From Oscillospiraceae bacterium (GTDB lineage: Bacteria > Bacillota > Clostridia > Oscillospirales > Ruminococcaceae), in NCBI GenBank assembly GCA_900768995.1, contig CAAGEZ010000013.1:1-64000 (forward strand): 64,000 bases of DNA, written 5' to 3'. Below the pieces are notes generated by a model, which saw only the letters and a list, made by a program, of their open reading frames with translations, had not been told where the DNA came from and made no database searches. Made by a program: the position numbers and the translations under genes. This document shows, piece by piece, positions 9,080-17,872 of this stretch. Each line of letters begins with the position of its first letter. Position 1 is the stretch's first letter.

Positions 9080-9547
9080 ATGGACCCCAGACTTTTAGGG
9101 CTTGTTGACAAAAAGATTGAACAGCTCAGACATTATAATGACATTACCTCACGGATAATTTACGAGGACATTGACGGAGTGGGCGACCTTATCAGGCAGA
9201 GACAGGACATTGTTACCGCCGTTGACGGTATATCAATGGAGATGCGCAGTCTGATAAACACTCAGTCCATTGAGCGCAAGGACACCATAAACGCTCTGCT
9301 ATCTTTTAAGGAGATAGAGGGGCTGTCAGGCTCTATGCTGGAGCTTTCCAAGAAGATAGACGAGCTGAAAGAGCTTACCGACAGCATAAAGAAAAATGAC
9401 AGGCTTGCGATACAGCGCCTTGAGCAGATGCGTGATGAGACCTACGAGGAAATGACAAAAACTGCCAAGAGCAAAAAGGTGGTAAACTATTTCGGTGCTA
9501 CCGCCGTTGATGTTAACAAGGGCAGCAAGCTCAATTCCGCACACTGA
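9080..9547 (+). CDS. FliT-like flagellar helical protein
   Basis: A 155-residue, strongly helical, charged protein (MDPRLLGLVDKKIEQLRHY, followed by heptad stretches to about residue 130) directly after fliS with GGGAGG as ribosome-binding site. By position and fold prediction it is a FliT/FlgN-type export chaperone, possibly for FliD. I see no decisive family motif. It is the last gene of the flagellar transcript and is followed by a terminator. Confidence 0.55.
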   Translation: MDPRLLGLVDKKIEQLRHYNDITSRIIYEDIDGVGDLIRQRQDIVTAVDGISMEMRSLINTQSIERKDTINALLSFKEIEGLSGSMLELSKKIDELKELTDSIKKNDRLAIQRLEQMRDETYEEMTKTAKSKKVVNYFGATAVDVNKGSKLNSAH

Positions 9548-9554
9548 ATTTTTC

Positions 9555-9588
9555 GGAGCCAGGCTTATGGTTTGGCTCCAATTTTATT
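9555..9588 (+). terminator. Rho-independent terminator of the flagellar operon
   Basis: GGAGCCA (9555-9561) pairs with TGGCTCC (9573-9579), followed by ATTTTATT. It ends the plus-strand flagellar transcript just after the FliT-like gene. Confidence 0.75.
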
Positions 9589-9590
9589 AA

Positions 9591-9630
9591 AAAAGGTCTC
9601 TGTTCCCCATATCGGGAGCAGAGACCTTTT
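9591..9630 (-). terminator. Terminator of the 58-aa membrane protein gene
   Basis: A 12-base perfect stem (9591-9602 with 9619-9630). On the minus strand it is followed by a T-run, so it ends the small minus-strand gene. It may also back up termination of the flagellar operon. Confidence 0.75.
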
Positions 9631-9638
9631 GACAGCCG

Positions 9639-9815
9639 TCAGTCATTATTCTTGGAATTAAACATTATTTTTCCAAGCTTCTCATTGGTTTTCTCATTCA
9701 GATCCTTTATCTCTTTGCATATTTCATCGACTTTGCCCGAAATGTGCACTACAGACAAAATCAGAATTATCTGTATCAGTCCCACAAGAAGCACAACTAT
9801 CATAGATGTATCCAT
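9639..9815 (-). CDS. Small single-pass membrane protein, 58 aa
   Basis: The reading frame begins MDTSMIVVLLVGLIQIILIL, has one hydrophobic segment (residues 5-23), then a charged probable coiled coil (residues 28-50, SGKVDEICKEIKDLNEKTNE). The ribosome-binding site AGAGGTG stands 7 bases before the ATG (minus strand) and a strong terminator follows the stop, which argues for a real gene despite the size. Topology is N-out or N-in with a short cytoplasmic helix; function is unknown. Bases 9816-9960 upstream hold a TATAAT-like -10, a CATTCGG/CCGAATG hairpin and a small palindrome (9928-9944). Confidence 0.7.
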   Translation of the reverse strand: MDTSMIVVLLVGLIQIILILSVVHISGKVDEICKEIKDLNEKTNEKLGKIMFNSKNND

Positions 9816-9960
9816 TTTATTTCACCTCTTTCAAGTTAAACATTCGGTGTTTTTCATTAATTGCCGAATGCTGACCTTTTTCTTTTATTATAAATCAAAG
9901 AAGTCATCTTGTGTGGATATATAACAAAATGTTATATACTTTTTATGTTATTACACAAAT

Positions 9961-9988
9961 CAGCCGCTCCCGAAACCGAGAGCGGCTG
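9961..9988 (-). terminator. Terminator of gltA
   Basis: CAGCCGCTC (9961-9969) pairs with GAGCGGCTG (9980-9988). On the minus strand it follows the citrate synthase stop by 23 bases. The T-run after it is weak (ATTTGTGT). Confidence 0.6.
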
Positions 9989-10011
9989 AAATCATATATA
10001 TGTACCTCTAA

Positions 10012-11340
10012 TCATCTGTCCGAAAGCTTTACATAGCTTTTTTCCTTGCTGACGCTCTTGTAAGCGGGACGGATAATTCTCTTGCCTGTCATAGCTTCCT
10101 CGAATCGGTGAGCGCACCAGCCTGCCATACGTGATGTAGCAAAGAGAGGAGTGTAAAGGTCCTCGGGAATGCCCAGCATCTTGTAAACAAAGCCGCTGTA
10201 CATATCCACGTTTGCACACATCTTCTTGTCGTTGCCTGTGACCTTCTTGAAAAGCTCGGGGGTAAGACGCTCGATAGTTTCAAGCAGTCTGTACTCAGGC
10301 TCAAACTCGCTGTCAAGAGCCATTTTCTCCGCATTCTTCTTGAGGATAACGGCTCTGGGGTCGGAAAGGGTGTAAACTGCGTGACCCATACCGTAGATAA
10401 GTCCGCTGCCGTCTCCTGCTTCCTTTTTCAGTATCTTTGTAAGGAAATCTGCGACCTCGCCCTCATCGTCCCAGTGCTGAACATTTTCCATTACGCAGCG
10501 CTGCATTTCAAGCACCTTGTGGTTGGCACCGCCGTGACGGGGGCCTTTAAGAGAGCCGATAGCTGCGGAATATGCCGCATAGGGGTCTGTGCCCGAAGAT
10601 GTAAGCACACGGCAGGTAAATGTGGAGTTGTTTCCGCCGCCGTGCTCAGCGTGGAGCATAAGCATAATGTCAAGAAGCTTTGCCTCTTCATCGGTGTACT
10701 GCCTGTCGGGACGGAGCAGCGAGAGGATAGTCTCGGCTGTGGAAAGCCCGGGGATAAGGGGGTGCATAAACATTGTGCCGTGATTGTAGTATCTCTGCTT
10801 AACATTGTATGCATCTACCATAATAACAGGCATCTTTGCGATAATGGAAATAGCGGTGTCCACCTCGTGCTTTGCACCTGTGTTGTCGGGACATTCATCA
10901 TAGGAATAAAGAGCAAGCACCGAACGGGACATCTTGTTCATAATATTCTTTGAGGGAGCTTTAAGTATCATATCCTCAAAAAATCCGTCGGGAAGCTCTC
11001 TGTTGCCGTCAAGGAGCCTGCCGAAATTTTCAAGCTCTGCCTTGTCGGGAAGCTTGCCGCCAAGGAGAAGATATGCGATCTCCTCATAGCCGAAGCGGTT
11101 CTCCGCAACAACATTTTCCACAAGATCGTTGATGTTGTAGCCACGGAAAACAAGCTTTCCCTCATCGGGGAATTTTTCACCCTCGTTGAGCACATATCCG
11201 TGAACATTACAGATATTTGTAACGCCTGCCATAACGCCTGAGCCGTCGGGGTTTCTGAGGCCTCTCTTAACGCTGAATTTATCGTAATACTTAGGGTCGA
11301 TCTTATTGTTCTCGGTGTAAGCTGCATAAAGCTTATCCAT
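10012..11340 (-). CDS. gltA: Citrate synthase
   Basis: A 442-residue type II-like citrate synthase that condenses oxaloacetate and acetyl-CoA. The catalytic triad motifs are present: the first His in LMLHAEHGGGNNSTF, the second in IYGMGHAVYTLSDPRA, and the Asp in NVDMYSGFVYKMLGIP. The frame extends 12 codons upstream, but the ribosome-binding site GAAAGGA sits just before MDKLYAAY, so the start is at 11340. It lies 60 bases downstream of lysC on the same strand and is probably co-transcribed; the gap holds a small hairpin (11366-11386). With the aconitase in this window it supports synthesis of 2-oxoglutarate. Confidence 0.95.
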   Translation of the reverse strand: MDKLYAAYTENNKIDPKYYDKFSVKRGLRNPDGSGVMAGVTNICNVHGYVLNEGEKFPDEGKLVFRGYNINDLVENVVAENRFGYEEIAYLLLGGKLPDKAELENFGRLLDGNRELPDGFFEDMILKAPSKNIMNKMSRSVLALYSYDECPDNTGAKHEVDTAISIIAKMPVIMVDAYNVKQRYYNHGTMFMHPLIPGLSTAETILSLLRPDRQYTDEEAKLLDIMLMLHAEHGGGNNSTFTCRVLTSSGTDPYAAYSAAIGSLKGPRHGGANHKVLEMQRCVMENVQHWDDEGEVADFLTKILKKEAGDGSGLIYGMGHAVYTLSDPRAVILKKNAEKMALDSEFEPEYRLLETIERLTPELFKKVTGNDKKMCANVDMYSGFVYKMLGIPEDLYTPLFATSRMAGWCAHRFEEAMTGKRIIRPAYKSVSKEKSYVKLSDR

Positions 11341-11400
11341 TTTTACCAGTCCTTTCATACAGACCCTGAGGAGCACTGCCCCTCAGAGCCAATGGAATAA

Positions 11401-12726
11401 TCACTCCTGAGGAAGTACGAACATATCATAGATCGCCTTGGTAGCAGTCTCAAAGTCCTCTTCTTCAACTCCGATGATGATGTTGAGCTCGGAGGAGCCC
11501 TGATCTATCATCTTAACATTAACTCTTGCGTGTGCAAGGGCGCTGAACAGTCTGCCCGCAGTGCCTCTTGCCTTTCTCATACTTCTGCCCACAACGGCGA
11601 TAAGAGCGAGATTGTTCTCGATCTCCAGCTTGTCGGGGTGGCAGCGGAAGTTTATCTCATCTATAATAGCCTTTTCCTTGCCGATAAGGGACTCGGAATT
11701 AACAACGATGCTCATTGTGTCGATGCCTGAGGGCATATGCTCGAAGCAGAGACCGTTCTTTTCAAGAACTCTCAGAACATTTCTGCCAAAGCCCAGCTCG
11801 GAGTTCATCATATCCTTTTCGATCTGGATAACGGAGAAGCCCTTCTTGCCCGCAATGCCCGTAATGGTGTACTTGGAGGTCTCAGCGGTCTCGGAAACGA
11901 TGAATGTTCCTCTGTCCTCGGGGTGGTTGGTGTTCTTGATGTTAATGGGAATACCTGCTTTTCTTACGGGGAAGATAGCTTCCTCGTGAAGAACGGTCGC
12001 ACCCATATAAGCAAGCTCTCTCAGCTCTCTGTAGGTGATAGTTGTGATAGGCTTGGGGTTATCGACAATTCTTGGGTCGCAGATAAGGAAGCCGCTTACG
12101 TCAGTCCAGTTCTCATATATAACAGCATTTGCGGCATTTGCAACGATGGAGCCTGTGATATCGGAGCCGCCTCTTGAGAATGTCTTTATGGTATCGTTGG
12201 GCATTGAGCCGTAGAAGCCGGGGATAACGGCGTGGGAGGACTCTGCAAGCTTGGGAGCGAGGAGGGAGCGTGTGGTTTCAAGGTCAAAAACGCCCTTTTC
12301 GTCAAATCTGATATAGCCTGCGGGGTCGATGAAATCAAAGTTCAGGAACTTTGCAAGAACAATGGAGTTAAGATACTCGCCACGGCTTGCGGCATAGTCT
12401 CTGCCCGCACGGTGAGCAAAGGCGTTCTTGATGTTTGCAAACTCGGTGTCGAGGGAAAGGTCAATGCCAAGCTCGTCAATAATGGATTCAAATCTCTGCT
12501 CGATAGCTTCAAAAGCCTTGTCGAAGCTTTCGCCCTTTACGGCGAGATCGTAGCAGTTGTAAAGCATATCGGTGACTTTGGTATCGCCGCCGAATCTTTT
12601 TCCGGGTGCGGAGGCAACAACAAATCTTCTTGCGGGGTCGGAAAGAACGATGTCCGCAACCTTGCGGAACTGACCTGCATCGGCAAGAGAGCTTCCGCCG
12701 AACTTGACTACCTTAGTGTTTTCCAT
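11401..12726 (-). CDS. lysC: Aspartate kinase
   Basis: A 441-residue monofunctional aspartokinase, first step of the lysine/threonine/methionine pathway. The N-terminal KFGGSSLAD ATP-site motif is clear, and so is FSRGGSDITGSIVANAA of the catalytic domain. Two C-terminal ACT domains follow (about residues 290-441: ITGIAGKKGFSVIQIEKDMM and IAVVGRSMRKARGTAGRLFS), which normally bind lysine or threonine for feedback inhibition. The start follows AGAAGAG. The leader is only about 80 bases and cannot hold a lysine riboswitch, so control here is probably allosteric. Confidence 0.95.
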   Translation of the reverse strand: MENTKVVKFGGSSLADAGQFRKVADIVLSDPARRFVVASAPGKRFGGDTKVTDMLYNCYDLAVKGESFDKAFEAIEQRFESIIDELGIDLSLDTEFANIKNAFAHRAGRDYAASRGEYLNSIVLAKFLNFDFIDPAGYIRFDEKGVFDLETTRSLLAPKLAESSHAVIPGFYGSMPNDTIKTFSRGGSDITGSIVANAANAVIYENWTDVSGFLICDPRIVDNPKPITTITYRELRELAYMGATVLHEEAIFPVRKAGIPINIKNTNHPEDRGTFIVSETAETSKYTITGIAGKKGFSVIQIEKDMMNSELGFGRNVLRVLEKNGLCFEHMPSGIDTMSIVVNSESLIGKEKAIIDEINFRCHPDKLEIENNLALIAVVGRSMRKARGTAGRLFSALAHARVNVKMIDQGSSELNIIIGVEEEDFETATKAIYDMFVLPQE

Positions 12727-12811
12727 AATAACTCTTCTCCATTTTATGAATATATGTGAGGACGCCGCCCTTTGGGAACGTCTCTTTCATCGTATAATAT
12801 GCGACTATTCT

Positions 12812-12840
12812 ATTATATCCTATTTTTCCCCTCAGGTCAA
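12812..12840 (-). promoter_or_regulatory. Sigma-A promoter of lysC-gltA
   Basis: On the minus strand TTGACC, a 17-base spacer and TATAAT, about 85 bases before the lysC start. The divergent lysC-secA gap (12727-13079) otherwise holds the secA promoter and no gene. Confidence 0.75.
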
Positions 12841-12960
12841 TTGCCATATAAAACAAATTTTGCCGTTTCGGGGCTTGTCCATTTAGGGAATACTGCTGTA
12901 TTTGTGTGGCGGACACATTAGCATATGCTTTCCTTAACAGGGACATAACAAAAAAATATA

Positions 12961-12989
12961 TTGACACGACTTGAATTATGCGCTATAAT
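12961..12989 (+). promoter_or_regulatory. Sigma-A promoter of secA
   Basis: TTGACA (12961-12966), a 17-base spacer and TATAAT (12984-12989), a perfect consensus match, 90 bases before secA. Confidence 0.85.
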
Positions 12990-13079
12990 AAAATATAAGC
13001 ATAGTTGTGCGTATTTATGCATTATCACTTTTACGCATTACATTAAAACACATACATTTATTAAGGTGGAATAAAAAGA

Positions 13080-15818
13080 ATGGGTATTTTAGACGGACTT
13101 TTCGGAAATTACAGCAAAAGAGAGCTTAAAAAGATCGACCCCATAAAGCAGAAGGTGCTTGACCTTGACGAGGAATACGGCAAGCTCACCGAGAAAGAGC
13201 TGAAAGCCAAGACCCCCGAATTCAAGGAAAGGCTTGCAAACGGTGAGACTCTTGACGATATACTTCCCGAGGCTCTTGCGACTGTCAGAGAAGCGGCATT
13301 CCGTGTTCTCGGCAAGAAGCCCTATCCCGTGCAGATAATCGGTGCAATAGTTCTTCATCAGGGCAGAATCGCCGAGATGAGAACAGGTGAGGGTAAAACC
13401 CTCGTTGCCTGCTGTGCATCATACCTCAACGCTCTCGACGGCAAGGGCGTTCACGTCGTAACGGTTAATGACTACCTTGCAAAATCCCAGTCCGAGGAAA
13501 TGGGCAAGGTCTACAGATACTTAGGACTTACTATCGGCTGTATCCTCCACGACCTCTCAAACGATGAGCGCCGTGAAGCATACAACTGCGATATCACATA
13601 CGGTACAAACAACGAGTTCGGCTTCGACTACCTCCGTGACAATATGGTCATCTACAAGAGCGAAAAGGTTCAGAGAGAATTCAACTTCGCTATTGTGGAC
13701 GAGGTGGACTCTATCCTCATTGATGAAGCGAGAACCCCTCTTATCATTTCGGGACGCGGCGACAAGTCCACAGAGTGGTACACCCTTGCGGATAAATTCG
13801 CAAAGACCTTAAAGCCCTTTGTTGTTGCTGAAATGGACACAAAGACCGATCAGGAAGAAATTGCCGAGGACAGCGACTACATCATCGACGAAAAGGCAAA
13901 GACAGCCACTATCACCCGTCAGGGCGTTAAAAAGGCTGAGAAATATTTCAACGTTGTAAACCTCTACGATGCCGAAAACTCCACTCTTCTTCACCACATC
14001 AATCAGGCTCTTAAAGCCAACGGAATTATGAAGAAGGATATCGACTACGTTGTAAATGACGGCGAGATCGTCATCGTTGACGAGTTCACAGGCCGTCTTA
14101 TGATGGGCCGCCGCTACAATGACGGACTTCATCAGGCTATTGAGGCAAAGGAAGGCGTTAAGGTAGCTCACGAGTCCAAGACCCTTGCATCAATCACATT
14201 CCAGAACTTCTTCCGTCTCTATCACAAGCTCTCCGGTATGACCGGTACCGCTATGACCGAGGAGGACGAGTTCAGAGAGATCTATAAGCTGGACGTTATC
14301 GAAATTCCCACAAACCGTCCCGTTCAGCGTATCGACCACCCCGATGTTGTTTTCAAGACCGAGAACGCAAAGTTCAAGGCTGCTATTGAGAAGATAGCTG
14401 AGTGCCACGAAAAGGGTCAGCCCGTTCTCGTTGGTACTATATCCATTGAAAAGTCCGAGATACTTTCAAAGATGCTCTCCAAGAGAGGCATCAAGCACAA
14501 CGTTCTGAACGCAAAACAGCACGCTAAGGAAGCCGAGATAGTTGCACAGGCAGGTCAGCTTGGTGCAGTTACCATTGCCACCAATATGGCAGGACGTGGT
14601 ACCGATATCCTCCTGGGCGGTAATGCAGAGTTCCTGGCAAAGGCTGATATGAAGCGTGCAGGCATGGAGGAAGAGCTTATCAGCGAGGCTATAAGCTATG
14701 CCGACACCGATGACGAGGCTATCCTTGCAGCCCGTGAGGAATACAAGAAGCTTTATGCAAAGCATCAGGCTGTTATCAAGGATCAGGCGGACAAGGTCCG
14801 TGCCGCAGGCGGTCTTTACATTCTGGGCACAGAGCGCCACGAGTCCAGACGTATCGACAACCAGCTCCGTGGACGTGCAGGCCGTCAGGGAGACGAGGGC
14901 GAGAGCTGCTTCTTCCTGTCACTGGAGGACGACCTTATGAGACTGTTCGGCGGCGAGCGTCTCCAGATGATGATGACAAATATGAACATAGACGAGGATA
15001 TGCCTATTGAATCCAAGATGCTCTCAAAGGTAATCGAGTCCTCTCAGAAAAAGGTGGAGGGCAGAAACTTCGCTATCAGAAAAAATGTCCTCAACTATGA
15101 TGACGTTATGTCCACTCAGAGAGCCATTATCTACGAGCAGAGAGCAAAGGTGCTCAACGGCGAGGATATCCACGAATATATCCAGAAGATGATAAAGGAC
15201 TGGGTAGCTGACGGCGTTAACCTCTACATTATCGACAACACCATTCAGGACGAGTGGAACCTTACAGGTCTTAAGGAGCACTTTGCAGGACTTCTCACCA
15301 CTCCCGATGATTTCAAATACACCCCCGAGGAACTTGGCAAGCTCAAAAAGGACGACATCATCGATATGCTCACCGAAAGAGCAATGGCATATTACGACAA
15401 GCGTGAAAAGGATCTTGGCAGCGATATGCTCAGAGAGCTTGAAAGAGTTATCCTCCTTAAGGTAGTTGACCTTAAGTGGATGGCGCATATCGACGATATG
15501 GAAGAGCTGAGAAGAGGTATCGGTCTCCGTGCATTCGGTCAGAAGAACCCCGTTGTCGAGTACCGCTACGAGGGCTTCGAGATGTTCGACGCAATGATCG
15601 AGTCTATCCGTGAGGACACAGTACGTCTCCTGTTCACAATCCAGGTCAAGGGCAATGATGAGCCTAAGAGAGAAAGAGTTGCGGAGCCTATGGAAACTCA
15701 GGGCGACGGCAGCTACGAGAATGAGCCGAGACGTGTCAAGAAGGTCGGCAGAAACGATCCCTGCCCCTGCGGAAGCGGCAAGAAGTACAAGAACTGCTGC
15801 GGACGTGACCTCAAGTAA
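13080..15818 (+). CDS. secA: Preprotein translocase ATPase SecA
   Basis: A 912-residue SecA, the motor that drives unfolded preproteins through SecYEG. The Walker A segment MRTGEGKTLVA is at about residue 100, the DEAD-like box is DEVDSILIDEARTPLIISG, and the second nucleotide-binding fold carries ATNMAGRGTDILLGG and RGRAGRQGDEGES. The C-terminal SEC-C zinc motif (CPCGSGKKYKNCC) is intact and binds SecB or ribosomes in other species. The ribosome-binding site is AAGGTGG. Full family length. Confidence 0.97.
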   Translation: MGILDGLFGNYSKRELKKIDPIKQKVLDLDEEYGKLTEKELKAKTPEFKERLANGETLDDILPEALATVREAAFRVLGKKPYPVQIIGAIVLHQGRIAEMRTGEGKTLVACCASYLNALDGKGVHVVTVNDYLAKSQSEEMGKVYRYLGLTIGCILHDLSNDERREAYNCDITYGTNNEFGFDYLRDNMVIYKSEKVQREFNFAIVDEVDSILIDEARTPLIISGRGDKSTEWYTLADKFAKTLKPFVVAEMDTKTDQEEIAEDSDYIIDEKAKTATITRQGVKKAEKYFNVVNLYDAENSTLLHHINQALKANGIMKKDIDYVVNDGEIVIVDEFTGRLMMGRRYNDGLHQAIEAKEGVKVAHESKTLASITFQNFFRLYHKLSGMTGTAMTEEDEFREIYKLDVIEIPTNRPVQRIDHPDVVFKTENAKFKAAIEKIAECHEKGQPVLVGTISIEKSEILSKMLSKRGIKHNVLNAKQHAKEAEIVAQAGQLGAVTIATNMAGRGTDILLGGNAEFLAKADMKRAGMEEELISEAISYADTDDEAILAAREEYKKLYAKHQAVIKDQADKVRAAGGLYILGTERHESRRIDNQLRGRAGRQGDEGESCFFLSLEDDLMRLFGGERLQMMMTNMNIDEDMPIESKMLSKVIESSQKKVEGRNFAIRKNVLNYDDVMSTQRAIIYEQRAKVLNGEDIHEYIQKMIKDWVADGVNLYIIDNTIQDEWNLTGLKEHFAGLLTTPDDFKYTPEELGKLKKDDIIDMLTERAMAYYDKREKDLGSDMLRELERVILLKVVDLKWMAHIDDMEELRRGIGLRAFGQKNPVVEYRYEGFEMFDAMIESIREDTVRLLFTIQVKGNDEPKRERVAEPMETQGDGSYENEPRRVKKVGRNDPCPCGSGKKYKNCCGRDLK

Positions 15819-15863
15819 TACAGTAATACGTTACTTCAAAGAAATATAAAGAAGGTAATAAAA

Positions 15864-17033
15864 ATGCTTATAAGTGAAGTTAAAAACGAGCTTTTAAACC
15901 ACATTATCCCTTTCTGGGACGCTCTCAGAGACAATGAATTCGGCGGATTTTACGGTCAGATGGACAATGACCTTAACCTTGACAAAAAGGGCGGCAAGGG
16001 CGTTATCCTCAATTCAAGAATACTCTGGTTCTACTCCTCCGTTTACCGCACAGTAGGCGGCGAAAAGAACCTTGACAATGCAAAGCACGCATATGAGTTT
16101 CTCAGAGACAAGTGCGTTGACCGTGAAAACGGCGGCGTTTACTGGATGATGAACTATGACGGCACCGTTATGGACAGTATGAAGCACACCTACAATCAGG
16201 CATTCGCTATCTATGCCCTGTCCACCTATTACCTTGCCTGCAAGGATAAGGAAGCTCTTGACCTTGCTTTCGAGCTTTTTGAAACAGTTGAGAAGAAGTG
16301 CACAGATGATGTTGCATATATGGAAGCCTTTGACAGAAACTGGCAGCTCATTGAAAATGACGCTCTCAGCGAAAACGGTCTTATGGCTGACAAGACTATG
16401 AACACCGTTCTCCACCTCATCGAGGGCTACACAGTTCTCCTTGAAGCAAGCGGAGATGAGAGAGTGAAGTCAAGACTGAAATTCCTTCTTGACATCACCG
16501 AAAACAAGATATTCGACAGCGAAAACAACAAGCTCCTTGTTTTCTTCGACAGAGAGCTGAACGTTATCGGCGATATCCACTCCTACGGTCACGATATCGA
16601 GGCTACCTGGCTCATCGACCGTGCCTGCGACGTTCTCGGCGACAAGGCATATATCGACAGATGGGCAGCTATCAACCTGCGCATTTCAAACAATATCTAT
16701 GATATTGCATACGAAAATCACTCCCTCAACAACGAGCGTGACAAGACTGAGATCGACAAGAAGCGTGTATGGTGGGTACAGGCTGAGTCCGTTGTGGGCT
16801 TCGTGAATGCATATCAGCACGGCGGCGACAAGAAGTTCCTTGAAGCTGCGGCGGATATCTGGGGCTGGATAAAGAACGTTCAGATAGACAAGCGTGAGGG
16901 CAGCGAATGGTGGGCTGAGGTTGATTACAACGGCAAGCCTATGCCCAAGTTCACAATGGTGAACGAGTGGAAGTGCCCTTATCACAACGGAAGAATGTGT
17001 ATGGAGATAATGCACAGGGGTATTGACGCATAA
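15864..17033 (+). CDS. ce: Cellobiose 2-epimerase
   Basis: A 389-residue (alpha/alpha)6-barrel epimerase of the AGE/CE superfamily. It converts cellobiose to 4-O-beta-glucosyl-mannose, feeding the mannosylglucose phosphorylase route. Residues I recall as essential in Ruminococcus albus CE fall at the same numbers here: Arg52 (LNSRILW), His243, Glu246 and Trp249 (SYGHDIEATW), Trp304 and Glu308 (VWWVQAESV), and His374 (CPYHNGRM). Overall similarity to the R. albus enzyme from memory is high from end to end. It follows secA by 45 bases with a GAAGG ribosome-binding site. Its partner phosphorylase is not in this window. Confidence 0.92.
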   Translation: MLISEVKNELLNHIIPFWDALRDNEFGGFYGQMDNDLNLDKKGGKGVILNSRILWFYSSVYRTVGGEKNLDNAKHAYEFLRDKCVDRENGGVYWMMNYDGTVMDSMKHTYNQAFAIYALSTYYLACKDKEALDLAFELFETVEKKCTDDVAYMEAFDRNWQLIENDALSENGLMADKTMNTVLHLIEGYTVLLEASGDERVKSRLKFLLDITENKIFDSENNKLLVFFDRELNVIGDIHSYGHDIEATWLIDRACDVLGDKAYIDRWAAINLRISNNIYDIAYENHSLNNERDKTEIDKKRVWWVQAESVVGFVNAYQHGGDKKFLEAAADIWGWIKNVQIDKREGSEWWAEVDYNGKPMPKFTMVNEWKCPYHNGRMCMEIMHRGIDA

Positions 17034-17060
17034 CATACAGCTTGAAAGGGGACGGCATTT

Positions 17061-17339
17061 ATGCTTATTAACGCAAATGAGGAGATAGTCAAGCAGAGAC
17101 TTCCCGAGCTTCTGAGAGAATATGACTGCTGCAAGTGCGAAAAATGTGTTAACGATATGATGGCAATTGCTCTCAACAACATCAAGCCCGCATATGTTAA
17201 CACTGCGGAGGGAATGCTCTTCAAGCGCATCAACAGTATGCTCCCTCAGAAAACCGCAGATACCGACATTGAAATTCTCAAAGCGATAAATCTGGTAAGT
17301 GCCAACCCCAAGCATAATGACAACTCAAATGCAGGATAA
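17061..17339 (+). CDS. comFB: ComFB-like (late competence development) protein
   Basis: A 92-residue protein with the ComFB signature: a cysteine cluster CCKCEKCVNDMMAIALNNIK (about residues 22-41) followed by PAYVNTAEG. Recent work describes ComFB proteins as cyclic-dinucleotide receptors; older annotation links them to competence. The four cysteines (CCxCxxC) could bind zinc, which is inference. It lies 27 bases after the epimerase with AAAGGGG as ribosome-binding site, so it may be the tail gene of the secA transcript. Confidence 0.75.
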   Translation: MLINANEEIVKQRLPELLREYDCCKCEKCVNDMMAIALNNIKPAYVNTAEGMLFKRINSMLPQKTADTDIEILKAINLVSANPKHNDNSNAG

Positions 17340-17348
17340 TTTTTCTAT

Positions 17349-17375
17349 ATTCTATAAAAATGATAGGAATTTTTG
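17349..17375 (+). terminator. Weak terminator after comFB
   Basis: ATTCTAT (17349-17355) pairs imperfectly with ATAGGAAT (17363-17370), followed by TTTTTG. It is AT-rich and therefore weak. Confidence 0.4.
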
Positions 17376-17404
17376 TGAGAATTTACAAAATATTTCTGCG
17401 GCTA

Positions 17405-17433
17405 TTGACAAAATAATTTTCCGGTGATATACT
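17405..17433 (+). promoter_or_regulatory. Sigma-A promoter of the trp operon
   Basis: TTGACA (17405-17410), a 17-base spacer and TATACT (17428-17433), directly upstream of the T-box leader. Confidence 0.8.
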
Positions 17434-17439
17434 AGAATC

Positions 17440-17850
17440 ACAATTTAACAAGTTTAAATCCTATGAACAAAAGCAAGTAGCATTTGTAACGGCATCACAG
17501 AGAGTCGGGCAATGGTGGAAGTCCGATATGAACGGCAGGTGTGAATGGATTTGTGAGGAGCAGGGTGAATTTCATCTTTTGGGTGATTAGTAGTCCGAGC
17601 CGTATTTCCTGCGTAAAGGGAAAGGGTATTGATGCGAAATGCTGCGTACTTTGATCATTATATTTAAAAGTACAGCATTATCGGATTTTTCCGATAATGC
17701 TTTTTATTTCAAAAGGATACCCCAAAAGTGGTGATGCATCTGCATAAGATGCTTCGCAATCAGGGTGGCACCACGGCAGAAACGAAACAATGTCTGTCGT
17801 CCCTTGACAATGCACAGTGTTGTGTTGTCAGGAGACGGCAGACTTTTTTT
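17440..17850 (+). promoter_or_regulatory. Tryptophan-specific T-box leader
   Basis: The leader has the T-box landmarks. An AGAGAGTCGGG/GGTGGAAGTCCG Stem I region (17499-17525) is followed by GAA-TGG (17543-17548), where TGG is the likely Trp specifier codon. The T-box sequence AGGGTGGCACCACGG begins at 17762; its TGGC can pair with the GCCA 3' end of tRNA-Trp. The terminator pairs 17792-17801 with 17834-17843 and is followed by seven T. Uncharged tRNA-Trp would hold the antiterminator and let trpE be read. Between Stem I and the T-box there are two further hairpins, described in the findings. Confidence 0.9.
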
Positions 17851-17872
17851 ATTAGTGAAAGGAATGAATTTT

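Noticed and set aside
12727..12812. Lysine riboswitch before lysC
   Set aside because: The transcribed leader is only about 80 bases, too short for the lysine aptamer, and lacks its core motifs.
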